Positions 23,001 to 29,826 of a stretch of 46,067 nucleotides of DNA are shown one piece after another. Origin of the DNA: Caenimonas soli (GTDB taxonomy: Bacteria > Pseudomonadota > Gammaproteobacteria > Burkholderiales > Burkholderiaceae_C); assembly GCF_013155545.1 (NCBI RefSeq), contig NZ_JABJVV010000026.1:1-46067 (forward strand), given 5' to 3'. The notes under the pieces are model-generated. The model was given only the letters and a program-made list of their open reading frames with translations. It ran no database searches and was not told the DNA's origin. Position 1 is the stretch's first letter, and each line of letters starts with the position of its first letter. A program made the translations under genes and the position numbers.

Positions 23001-24972
23001 TCCGACGCAGCTCTCCATCACCTACGGCTACCAAGGCGGCGAACTCTCCAGCATCGGCTACCCCAGCGGGCTGAAGGTGTTCTACAAACGCGCAGCCGGC
23101 CGCATCACCGACATCGACGTTCAAGAGCCGGCGAGCCGCGGCAAGACATCGGCTGTCATCCCGTTCGTGAGTGACCTGACCCACACCGCGCTGGGCCAGC
23201 CCAAATCCTGGCGATGGAACAGCGGGGATGCGGCCAGTCGGACCTTTGACACCGATGGCCGGATGACCCAAAGCGAGATCGCCAGCTACAGCTACGACGT
23301 AGCCTCGAAGATCACGGGCATCACCCAAAGCCTGTGGGCGCAGCGCACCGTCACGATGGTGGTCAACGGCAAGAGCCAGACAATCACCGAGCTGTACCAG
23401 ACCCCCATCAGCTGGACGGCCAGCTATGACGCCAGGAGCCGCCTGACCAGCTTTGCGAGAGCGGGCGCGGAGACCAAATACAGCTACGACGCCAACAGCA
23501 ACCGCCTGACAGGGATCGACCAAACCACCGGCGACGTGGATCTGGAAGGCGCTTTCGATCAGCCCCACTTCACCCAGTCCGCCAGTCAGAGCCTGAACAT
23601 CGACGCCGCCAGCAACAAGCTGCTGGGCTTCACCCAGACGGTAACCAAGACCCACGGCGGCAACCCCGTCAGTAGCGTCACCAGCAACGTCAACTACAGC
23701 ATCGACGCCAACGGCGCGATGACCAGCGACGGTTTGCGCACCTTCGAATACGACGATTCAGGCCGCCTGGCCAAGGTCAAGATCGTCAAGGATGGTGAAG
23801 CCGCAGCGGTGGACTACATGTACAACGCTATCGGCCAGCGCGTCTTTAAGAGCGAGCCGCAAGCCGAGCAGACGCTACCCAAAGAGGAAGACCTCGGGCC
23901 TGGGTTTATGAATTGGCTGAAGAAGCAATTCGGCTGGATGTTCACCAAGGGCAGCGGGGCCAAGGCCAGCATCGGCATGGCCTTCGTCTACGGCGACAGT
24001 GAAATTCCGCAGTGGGCGCTGCTGGGTGAGTATGACAACGGATCAGCGCTGGGCAAGGGCAGGACCGAATACATCTGGCTGCCGACGGAAGACGGGCAGG
24101 CTATCCCGATCGGGCTGTACAAGAATGGCAAGTTCTATTCCGTCCACAGCGATCACTTGGGCACGCCCAGGCTGATGACCGATCAGGACAGGAAGCCGCT
24201 GTGGCAGTGGCCTTACTCGGGGTTTGGTAGTAACAGGACCACAGGGCCACTCGCAGCAATCACCATCAGCAGCAATCAAGCCGCGCTGAAGCGCACGAAG
24301 CCTCTCATTGAAGTCAACCTTCGCTTTGCAGGGCAGTACTTCGATGACGAGGACAATCTCGCGGACAACCACTTCCGGCTATATCAGCAGACGCAGGGCA
24401 GGTACACTCAGCCGGACCCGATAGGGCTTGTAGGAGGATGGAACCGGTTCAGCTACGTGGAGGGGAATCCCTTGATGTACACGGACCCTGAAGGGTTGGT
24501 GGCACAAGGCATTGTAGATTTCGGCGCCGGCATGGGAGACGTAATACTGTTTGGCCAAGGGCAGCGTCTGCGCGATCTATTCGATGTAGATGGTGGTATC
24601 GATCAGTGCTCCGACGAATACAGTGCAGGGGAATGGGCTGGTATTGCAGCCAGCATGGCGACCGGGCTAGCAGGAGGTCTAAAAGCCGCGGGTGCAAAGG
24701 GTGCTGGCAAGGAGTTCTCGCATTGGATTCCCAATCGAATGGGTGGACCGCGGTCAACGTGGAACGGTAACTTCGTGCCGGCCGCGACGCATGCACTTTC
24801 GGATCCCTATCGCTATAGATTCATGCCGAGGCCGTGGAAGGCACAAAACCCGATGCCGAATGCGGCTTCGCAGCAATGGACGCGTATTCCCAACGCGTAC
24901 AAAGGCGGCGCTGCTGGTGCTGGATATGGCGCGGCGGGCGCCGCGCAGACAGGATGCTCATGCCGTCGTTGA
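20089..24972 (+). CDS. RHS/YD-repeat polymorphic toxin with signal peptide and variable C-terminal tip
   Basis: The 1627-residue protein starts at ATG 20089 (AGGGGG eight bases upstream). Order: Sec-type signal (about residues 1-34, FKLHILAIIFLWSP core); a small beta domain of carboxypeptidase-regulatory type (about 160-228, NGAPVSGKAVSILAGSRHIS); a DUF6531-like entry motif (GNPILPATGEKEQIESDWAD, about 235); and many YD repeats (SYSYDAAGRV-like units, about 370-1290). The RHS core follows (HSDHLGTPRLMTDQ near 1354, then DPIGLVGGWNRFSYVEGNP near 1443, ending DPEGL). Beyond residue 1470 is a roughly 155-residue tip ending in an unrecognised domain. RHS shells encapsulate a toxin that is cut at the DP-GL core and delivered to competitors. 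There is no PAAR or VgrG domain, so export is probably Sec-dependent. The immunity gene overlaps its 3' end. Confidence 0.93.
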   Translation: MRVTSIARVQRALALLFKLHILAIIFLWSPITAAQTDDWPVFNSYDLRYLWGDRYPFSPNFPTAQEACAFAWKPQGQVRQRNNGHFYAIYSYLGAGVPNSPAKRYCMSRYLPTAGGPAVDDSADYIVTGYGMVTLAEIKLRGGDHTKALPAGPALPHVAEVTQNGAPVSGKAVSILAGSRHISGVTDSAGQFHFPYIPPYTGGITEAVTASCSGCVKTAQKSVQVHANESCERKGNPILPATGEKEQIESDWADASPHGLSFTRHYRSYSMLQAGLGPRWSHNYAAGLTGGDLEAIVDLPGGDKALFRRGSNTSAWVEDSRRDSLADTVGGKIYTRAADESRWQFDAAGKLISVTQRNGWTMSLAYDSANQLTRVVNAFGRAIQFGYDAQGRLTGISTPDGKSIAYGYDGLGRLASVIYPDNGSRNYLYEDPRHTAALTGVVDEAGTRYATFTYDQAGRATSTSHTGGADSYSVSYLQGDTGSTLVAGGTVDPAIYRTTVQISDPLGTTQSYTWVGGDGQVRLSSASGAADGNQLANRSLGAYNLPERETDFLGISTAYTWDLSRQLQLSTTRAEGRPEAQTSSAEWHPSFRLPSRITEAGRSTAYSYDNLGNTLSETITDTATGEARNWRWTYNAQGLPDSMTDPKGGVWKYGYDTAGNLTSAKNPLGHEASYSYDAAGRVTSQTAPNGLITAYRYDARGRLVSQNRGGEISTFGYTPAGQLASASLPNGFQTSYSYDAAQRLIAATDNRGNSVNYTLDAMGNRIREEVKDATGNIALVTARVINSLNKVAAIQGSVGQTTQLAYDANGEPIAQTDPLNQTTRQALDGLRRTTATTFADNTSATQAWNQLDQLTKVTDPKGVATSYQTNAFGEVMSETSPDIGVMTYTRDANGEVTSIQDAKGQVNHIERDALGRPTVIEYAQGHNANFSYDAAGHVTRIEDKSGGTIYQRNAQGRILAKTQTVNDNPSSPTQLSITYGYQGGELSSIGYPSGLKVFYKRAAGRITDIDVQEPASRGKTSAVIPFVSDLTHTALGQPKSWRWNSGDAASRTFDTDGRMTQSEIASYSYDVASKITGITQSLWAQRTVTMVVNGKSQTITELYQTPISWTASYDARSRLTSFARAGAETKYSYDANSNRLTGIDQTTGDVDLEGAFDQPHFTQSASQSLNIDAASNKLLGFTQTVTKTHGGNPVSSVTSNVNYSIDANGAMTSDGLRTFEYDDSGRLAKVKIVKDGEAAAVDYMYNAIGQRVFKSEPQAEQTLPKEEDLGPGFMNWLKKQFGWMFTKGSGAKASIGMAFVYGDSEIPQWALLGEYDNGSALGKGRTEYIWLPTEDGQAIPIGLYKNGKFYSVHSDHLGTPRLMTDQDRKPLWQWPYSGFGSNRTTGPLAAITISSNQAALKRTKPLIEVNLRFAGQYFDDEDNLADNHFRLYQQTQGRYTQPDPIGLVGGWNRFSYVEGNPLMYTDPEGLVAQGIVDFGAGMGDVILFGQGQRLRDLFDVDGGIDQCSDEYSAGEWAGIAASMATGLAGGLKAAGAKGAGKEFSHWIPNRMGGPRSTWNGNFVPAATHALSDPYRYRFMPRPWKAQNPMPNAASQQWTRIPNAYKGGAAGAGYGAAGAAQTGCSCRR
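24502..24972 (+). other. Variable C-terminal toxin tip of the RHS protein
   Basis: After the DPEGL boundary the protein has a linker (VDFGAGMGDVILFGQG ... SDEYSAGEWAGIAASMA), of a type common after RHS cores. An 86-residue domain follows, starting near KEFSHWIPNRMGG (residues 1541-1553) and ending AAGAAQTGCSCRR. Conserved-looking residues are His1545, the NGN, a second His before ALSDPYRYRFMP, and WK/NPM. The H-x-I-P-x-x-x-G-G ... N-G-N ... H order faintly resembles HNH/His-Me-finger nucleases. I cannot name the family. G+C drops to about 50% in the lines I counted. Confidence 0.65.
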
Positions 24973-25412
24973 AATCTTTACTGGGCGCCCTATTCGGCGC
25001 ATCGAACCGACTCTCTGATCTGGAGAAGCGGATTCTGGTCTACGTTCGAGCACAGCTTGCCGAGCGGCTCCTTCCCCTGTGGGACAAACAGATCCATGCG
25101 ATCAACAAAGTTCAAAGACTGCCTGAAGGCGTCGAAGTCAACTTCTATCGGATGAGGGGCGGCCGCCCAACCTTTGACGCTGAGTTGGCATTTCCAAATA
25201 AGGCCGAGGAGCTGCAGCTCGCGAAGCTGGAAATGAAGCTTGCGAACGTTCGCCAGAAGCTCGTTGCGCGCGTTTGGTGTGTCAAGGGCTTCCTCTTTTC
25301 GATCGAGTACGAGGGAAGCATCAACTACTTTGAAGAGGCCGCAGGTTTGGATACACCGTCGGAGCTGCACATTGACTGTGAGTTGACCGCAGACTTAGCT
25401 GCTCCACACTGA
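24960..25412 (+). CDS. Putative immunity protein of the RHS toxin
   Basis: The ATG at 24960 follows AGGA and overlaps the RHS stop by 13 bases in another frame. It encodes 150 residues, beginning MPSLKSLLGALFGASNRLSD. There is no signal peptide. A helical region (DLEKRILVYVRAQLAERLLP) is followed by alternating strands (FDAELAFPNKAEELQLAKLE, FLFSIEYEGSINYFEEAAGL) and an acidic C terminus. The position directly after an RHS tip, the overlap and the lower G+C are what immunity genes of polymorphic toxins show. I recognise no named family. It probably protects the producer by binding the tip in the cytoplasm. Confidence 0.7.
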   Translation: MPSLKSLLGALFGASNRLSDLEKRILVYVRAQLAERLLPLWDKQIHAINKVQRLPEGVEVNFYRMRGGRPTFDAELAFPNKAEELQLAKLEMKLANVRQKLVARVWCVKGFLFSIEYEGSINYFEEAAGLDTPSELHIDCELTADLAAPH

Positions 25413-25589
25413 AACCTCCTGCGAAAAAGAGCCACCTGCAAGCCCTCTTGGCCCGCCAAGGCTGTGGGTTCCGGATGGCCTTGCTTCGCCCGCCCGTTAG
25501 GTCCTGATTGGTCGATGACGGCCAGAAGCGCGGAGTAGCTCATTTTCGGCGGTTCAGGGAACCATGTTGAGCAGAAGCTGCGTGATAGA
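25413..25589. other. Scar-like intergenic stretch after the immunity gene
   Basis: These 177 bases contain no convincing gene. A minus-strand frame starting MSYSALLAVIDQSGPNGRAK looks like a possible leftover of a coding region. Such fragments are common downstream of RHS loci, where tips are exchanged. No terminator with a T tract was found. Confidence 0.4.
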
Positions 25590-26756
25590 TCACTCCCGTC
25601 CCCGAAACCGCAACGCCCCCTGCCTCACCACCTCCGCCAGCAACCGCTCACGGCCCTGCTTTTCCCGCAGCCATCGCGCATCGTTGGTGCCCAGCTCCGC
25701 GTCCTCGCTGAGCAGCTGCACGCCATGGCTGGCGCCTAGCTTGCGGGCGTGGTCGCCGACGCGCCTGAGGGTCTGCACGATGTGGTCGCGCAGCGGCATG
25801 TGCTGGCCGGTGGGCGGGTCCACATAGACGGCGTCCAGGCCGAAGCGGCAGGCCTGGAAGCGGTTGTAGGTATAGACCATGTAATCGTCTTCCTGGGGCA
25901 TGAACGGCTGCTCGTGCAGGAACCACGAAGCCAGCGCCTGCACGAATCCCGCCAGCGCGGCGGCACGCTCCACCGTCAGCGGCGTGTCGAACACGCGGAT
26001 CTCGATGGTGCCGTATTCGGGCTTGGGACGGATGTCCCAATAGAAGTCCTTCATGCTCTTGACCACGCCGGTGCGGGTGGTCTTGGAGAAGAACTGGCCG
26101 AACTCGTCCCAGCTCAGGGTGAAGGGGGCGCGGCCGGACATGGGAAAGGCGAACACCGAATTCAGCCGCGCGGAATCGAACTGCGTGTCCTGGCCCTGCA
26201 CGAACGGCGAAGAGGCCGACAGCGCGATGAAGTGCGGGATGTAGCGCGACATGCGGTGCAGCATCAGCAGCGCGGCGTCCGGGTCGGGGCAGCCCACGTG
26301 CACGTGCTGGCCGAAGATGGTGAACTGCTTGGACAGGTAGCCATACAGCTCGGAGAGTTCGCGAAAGCGCGGCCGGTCGTAGATGCGCCGCTCATGCCAC
26401 AGCTGGAACGGATGGGTGCCGCCGCCGACGATTGCGATGTTGAGCTTGTCGGCGCACTTCACCAGCGCGTCGCGGATCTGCGAGAGTTCCGCCAGCACCT
26501 GCGAGGGCGTTTCGCAGACACCGGTGGAGATTTCGATCATGCTCGAGGTCATCTCCGGCACGACCGAGCCCGGCAGCGTGTACTTGGCCATCAGCCGCAG
26601 CATCTCGTCGGAGTAGGGCGCCAGGTCGTAGTCGTGGGTGTTGACCAGCTGCAACTCCAACTCCACCCCCAGCGAGAGCGCCGCCGACTTCTGGAAGGGC
26701 TCCAGGACGATGGGTTCGGCGGGGTTGCTTACCGGTACTTGCACGGGCTTATCCAC
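25590..26756 (-). CDS. ybdK: YbdK-type carboxylate-amine ligase (glutamate-cysteine ligase 2 family)
   Basis: From GTG 26756 (GGGAG six to seven bases upstream on its strand) the product has 388 residues. It shows the GCS2 pattern: SLGVELELQLVNTHDYDLAP near the N terminus, VPEMTSSMIEISTGVCETPS, IVGGGTHPFQLWHERRIYDR, FGQHVHVGCPDPDAALLML, and YGTIEIRVFDTPLTVERAAA. The family ligates amino acids ATP-dependently, with weak gamma-glutamyl-cysteine activity in E. coli YbdK; the true substrate is uncertain. The start overlaps the antiporter stop by 8 bases, so they are coupled. The upstream 21 codons of open frame overlap the antiporter and are not chosen. Confidence 0.9.
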   Translation of the reverse strand: MDKPVQVPVSNPAEPIVLEPFQKSAALSLGVELELQLVNTHDYDLAPYSDEMLRLMAKYTLPGSVVPEMTSSMIEISTGVCETPSQVLAELSQIRDALVKCADKLNIAIVGGGTHPFQLWHERRIYDRPRFRELSELYGYLSKQFTIFGQHVHVGCPDPDAALLMLHRMSRYIPHFIALSASSPFVQGQDTQFDSARLNSVFAFPMSGRAPFTLSWDEFGQFFSKTTRTGVVKSMKDFYWDIRPKPEYGTIEIRVFDTPLTVERAAALAGFVQALASWFLHEQPFMPQEDDYMVYTYNRFQACRFGLDAVYVDPPTGQHMPLRDHIVQTLRRVGDHARKLGASHGVQLLSEDAELGTNDARWLREKQGRERLLAEVVRQGALRFRGRE

Positions 26757-28011
26757 GCAGTTCTCCCGGCAGGGTGTTGAGCGGCGTTGTGTCGGCCAAC
26801 GAGGGTCTGGAGCTTTCACCGACGCGGAAGATCGCGAAGGTCGCGAAGATCGCGCCCAGCACTTCCATCAGCAGGATAGCGGGCAGGGCGATGCTGGCAA
26901 TGCGCGGGCCCAGCGTCAGCGATGAGGCGACGAACTGGGAAACCAGCAGCAGCGCGACCGACGACATCGGCGACATCGCGCAGCCGGTCCAGAAGGCCTG
27001 GCGCCAGTTCGTGCCGCTGCCCCAGTTGGCGGCGCCCACGCCCAGCACCTTGGCCACGCCGCGCGCCAAGACCATGGCCACGACCAGGCTGGCCACGGCG
27101 GGGTTCCAGTCGGCCTTGGCGGCCACCACCGACACCAGGACGAACATCAGCATCGTAAGCAGCGATGACGCGGTGCCCAGCTGGCGTGGCCAGGCCCAGG
27201 GCCGCGGGTTGAGCTGCTTGAGCATCATGCCTCCCAGCAGCGCGGCCAGCGGCGCCGATCCGCCGAAATGGGCAGCCAGCGCGGTGGCGGCGGTGATCAG
27301 GGCGATCAGCAGCATCGAAGTGTTCTCGCTGGTCGGGCTCATCACGCGCAAAGCCGTACGCAGCGCCAGCGCCAGCACGGCGGCGACCACGAACGACACG
27401 CCCAGGACCACTGCCACCGGAAACAGCAGCTCGCCCAAACTGGTATGGGCCCGGTGCATCACGCCGGCGCGCGCACTGACCAGCGTCAACGCATACAAGG
27501 TGCTGAGGGTCGACAGCACCATGGCCCGTTCGGTCACCGGGCCCGAGGCGCGCGTGTCCATGATGACGCGGCTGAGCACGGCGGGCGAAGCAGCCATCGC
27601 CACCAGTGCCACCGCTTCGGCCACAGAGGGCTGCACGCCCATCCAGCGTAAGGTGTAATAGACAAACAGCGCCGTGAGGGTGCATTCCAGCAGGCTTTGC
27701 AGCAGCACCATCGGGTTGTGGCGGAACCAGCGCAAGGCGATCCGTCCCCCGGCCTCGAACAGCACGACCGAAACGCCCAGTTCCAACAGGAACAGGCCAA
27801 TGCCTTGCAGCGGCCAGGCCCCACCCGAAAAGCCACCCAGGCCGGCCAGTGCGCCGATCATGGAATAGCCGACGACTTTCGGCAGGCCGGTATGGCGTTG
27901 CAGCAGATGGCCCGCCGCCGCGGCGACAGCCAGCAAGATGGACCATTGCACCGTGGGCAGGCCCGCCGAGGGCTTGAGCCAGTCGGCCCAGATGGCCATG
28001 ATTTCGTTCAT
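26749..28011 (-). CDS. Sodium/proton antiporter, CPA2 (KefB-like) family
   Basis: The 420-residue membrane protein has about 12 hydrophobic segments and the CPA2 pattern GYSMIGALAGLGGFSGG near residue 48. VVLFEAGGRIALRWFRHN follows, then AMAASPAVLSRVIMDTRA and FGGSAPLAALLGGMMLKQL. It would exchange Na+ or K+ for H+ across the inner membrane. There is no C-terminal TrkA-N domain as in Kef channels. It precedes and overlaps the YbdK-like gene, suggesting a shared transcript. Confidence 0.85.
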   Translation of the reverse strand: MNEIMAIWADWLKPSAGLPTVQWSILLAVAAAAGHLLQRHTGLPKVVGYSMIGALAGLGGFSGGAWPLQGIGLFLLELGVSVVLFEAGGRIALRWFRHNPMVLLQSLLECTLTALFVYYTLRWMGVQPSVAEAVALVAMAASPAVLSRVIMDTRASGPVTERAMVLSTLSTLYALTLVSARAGVMHRAHTSLGELLFPVAVVLGVSFVVAAVLALALRTALRVMSPTSENTSMLLIALITAATALAAHFGGSAPLAALLGGMMLKQLNPRPWAWPRQLGTASSLLTMLMFVLVSVVAAKADWNPAVASLVVAMVLARGVAKVLGVGAANWGSGTNWRQAFWTGCAMSPMSSVALLLVSQFVASSLTLGPRIASIALPAILLMEVLGAIFATFAIFRVGESSRPSLADTTPLNTLPGELRG

Positions 28012-28024
28012 GAGCTTGGGCCGC

Positions 28025-28405
28025 TCAATGCAGCACGCGGCTGGTGCCGTCGTCGAGCACGAACGCAGGAATCTCCACGTCGAAGCGCACGCCGTCTTCG
28101 GCCACGCAGAAATAGCTACCTTGCATGGTACCGGCGGAGGTACGCAGCCTGCAACCGCTGGTGTACTCGAAGGCTTCGCCCGGCTTGAGCAGAGGCTGGT
28201 GCCCGACCACGCCCAGGCCCTTCACCTCTTCCACTTCGCCCGCCGCGTTGGCGATGATCCAGTGGCGCGCGATCAGCTGGGCCGGGACCTCACCGGTATT
28301 GGTGATGGTGATGGTGTATGCAAAGCTGAACAAACCCTCTGCCGGCGCCGATTGCTCGGGCAGGTATTGGGGTTCGACTTCGACACGGAACTGGTACTTC
28401 GCCAT
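28025..28405 (-). CDS. apaG: ApaG protein
   Basis: The 126-residue ApaG has a fibronectin-III-like fold. Its conserved pattern is visible: FAYTITITNTGEVPAQLIAR, HWIIANAAGEVEEVKGLGVV and GHQPLLKPGEAFEYTSGCRL, ending with FCVAEDGVRFDVEIPAFVL. It is associated with Co2+/Mg2+ homeostasis in Salmonella; its molecular role is unclear. It is divergent from rpe. TAGGAT lies six bases before its ATG; this could be a -10 of a leaderless mRNA, or the AGGA could serve as Shine-Dalgarno. Confidence 0.96.
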   Translation of the reverse strand: MAKYQFRVEVEPQYLPEQSAPAEGLFSFAYTITITNTGEVPAQLIARHWIIANAAGEVEEVKGLGVVGHQPLLKPGEAFEYTSGCRLRTSAGTMQGSYFCVAEDGVRFDVEIPAFVLDDGTSRVLH

Positions 28406-28446
28406 CCGGCAATCCTACCCGGTTCGATCGCACCCACGCGATTTGC

Positions 28447-28461
28447 GAGAATCGGGGCATG
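28447..28461 (+). promoter_or_regulatory. -10-like GAGAAT six bases before the rpe ATG
   Basis: GAGAAT (28447-28452) is followed by CGGGGC and the rpe ATG at 28459. The GGGG is too close to the start to be a normal Shine-Dalgarno. A leaderless rpe transcript is possible. Confidence 0.35.
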
Positions 28462-29142
28462 AGCAAAATCCACCGCATCGCTCCCTCCATCCTCTCGGCC
28501 GACTTCGCCCGCCTGGGCGAGGAGGTGAAGAATGTGGTCGCGGCGGGCGCCGACTGGATCCATTTCGACGTGATGGACAACCATTACGTGCCCAACCTGA
28601 CGTTCGGGCCGATGATCTGCTCGGCCTTGAAGCCGCATGCCAAGACACCCGACGGCAAAGCCGTCCCGATCGACGTTCACCTGATGGTGCAGCCGGTGGA
28701 CGCGCTGGCCCAGGCCTTCGCCGAGGCCGGCGCCGACTACATCAGCTTCCACCCTGATGCCTCGGCGCACGTGCACCGCAGCGTGCAGGCGATCAAGGCC
28801 AGCGGCTGCAAGGCCGGACTGGTGTTCAACCCGGCCGCCCCCATGGACGTGCTGGACTGGATGATCGAGGACATAGACCTCATCCTGATCATGAGCGTCA
28901 ACCCGGGCTTCGGCGGCCAGGGCTTCATCGACTCGGCGCTGCGCAAGATCGAGCAGGCTCGCCGGCGGATCGAAGCTTGCGGCAAGGATATTCGCCTCGA
29001 AGTGGACGGTGGGATCAAGCCCGACAACATCGCCCGGGTCGCGGCGGCAGGCGCCGATACTTTCGTCGCCGGCAGCGCGATCTTCGGCAAGCCCGACTAC
29101 AAGGGCGTGATCGACACGATGCGCACGGCCCTCAAGGGCTGA
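28459..29142 (+). CDS. rpe: Ribulose-phosphate 3-epimerase
   Basis: Rpe interconverts ribulose-5-phosphate and xylulose-5-phosphate in the pentose phosphate pathway. The 227-residue TIM barrel shows IAPSILSADFARLGEEV, DWIHFDVMDNHYVPNLTFGP (metal His/Asp), VDVHLM-like IDVHLMVQPVD, ILIMSVNPGFGGQGFIDSAL and LEVDGGIKPDN. Its 3' end overlaps a convergent small gene by 11 bases. gph, which often accompanies rpe before trpE in betaproteobacteria, is 6.8 kb downstream; the stress cluster lies between. Confidence 0.97.
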   Translation: MSKIHRIAPSILSADFARLGEEVKNVVAAGADWIHFDVMDNHYVPNLTFGPMICSALKPHAKTPDGKAVPIDVHLMVQPVDALAQAFAEAGADYISFHPDASAHVHRSVQAIKASGCKAGLVFNPAAPMDVLDWMIEDIDLILIMSVNPGFGGQGFIDSALRKIEQARRRIEACGKDIRLEVDGGIKPDNIARVAAAGADTFVAGSAIFGKPDYKGVIDTMRTALKG

Positions 29143-29398
29143 ACTTCTTCACGGGGTCGTCCGCGCCCTCGCGCACCTTGTCGTAGGTCTGGTCCAGCAC
29201 CGGGCCTTTGTCGGTATCCACCACGCCGCGCTCGATGTCCTCATAGGCGGCCTGTCCCACGGCGCGGCCCGACGGCTCGCTGGACGCCTGGTTGTCGGCG
29301 GACTCGTCGCGCTCATGCGGCATGCGCGGCGTCTGGTCCTGGGTTTCGCCCTGGACGGGCACGGTGTTGCCTTGGCGTTTCGGATTTCGGTTTTTCAT
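29132..29398 (-). CDS. Small hydrophilic hypothetical protein
   Basis: The 88-residue product starts at ATG 29398. It is highly charged and polar with no hydrophobic segment (for example PRMPHERDESADNQASSEPS) and ends in a Lys/Asp-rich helix-like region (DQTYDKVREGADDPVKKFSP). It looks intrinsically disordered, as small stress-response proteins often are. The region upstream, shared with the 40-residue membrane protein and catalase, holds several copies of GTAGGAC. I recognise no family. Confidence 0.6.
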   Translation of the reverse strand: MKNRNPKRQGNTVPVQGETQDQTPRMPHERDESADNQASSEPSGRAVGQAAYEDIERGVVDTDKGPVLDQTYDKVREGADDPVKKFSP

Positions 29399-29432
29399 GC
29401 CGAAATGGTGCGAGCGGCGCCTCTGCCGAATG

Positions 29433-29506
29433 GTAGGACGCCCCGTGCCGCCGTTGTAGGACATCTCCGGGGCGGCGCGACGTCCTGGGCGTGGGAATTG
29501 TCCTAC
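29433..29506. promoter_or_regulatory. GTAGGAC motif array
   Basis: GTAGGAC occurs at 29433-29439 and 29456-29462, and its complement GTCCTAC at 29500-29506. A partial copy, GTCCTgg, starts at 29482. They lie between the divergent genes at 29398 and 29624. Another GTCCTAC lies at 34214-34220 between two other stress-type genes. This suggests a shared operator; the binding protein is unknown. Confidence 0.5.
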
Positions 29507-29623
29507 CGCCGAATGCAGCTTCAGCCGACAAACTCGCCCGCCGCCCAACTACGGCTGTTTGCGCATGAGCTTGCTTATGCTGGGGTACGGGTTGCAGTAC
29601 GGCCCAAACCTAAGGAGATGGTC

Positions 29624-29746
29624 ATGGAGTTGTTCGCTGGAATGCCCGAATGGCTGGTCTGGTGTGCCGCCGGCGTTGCCGGTGCGATTGCCCTGGCCAA
29701 TCTCGCCGTCATCCTCGAAGCCGCGCTCGAACTGGACGCGGGCTGA
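29624..29746 (+). CDS. Forty-residue single-pass membrane protein
   Basis: A strong AAGGAG (29612-29617) sits six bases before ATG 29624. The product is 40 residues long. After a short N terminus (MELFAGMPEWL) it has one transmembrane helix (VWCAAGVAGAIALANLAVIL) and an acidic end. Such small proteins often tune membrane enzymes or stress responses. It lies 80 bases upstream of the catalase gene on the same strand. There is no homologue I can name. Confidence 0.6.
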   Translation: MELFAGMPEWLVWCAAGVAGAIALANLAVILEAALELDAG

Positions 29747-29826
29747 GCCTGTCTTCACGGCGGCCGCAGCGCCCGTGGCGCGCGCGTCTTCGCCTTCCCA
29801 CAAGAAAATAGCCACAGGAGTATTCA

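Noticed and set aside
20452..23655. 1067-codon open frame antisense to the RHS gene
   Set aside because: It mirrors the repetitive, high-GC RHS codons and has no start context or recognisable domain; the plus-strand YD repeats are clear.
21200..23700. Repeated short DNA units considered as a CRISPR array
   Set aside because: The repetition is at protein level (YD repeats) within an open frame; the DNA repeats are imperfect and there are no regular spacers or cas genes.
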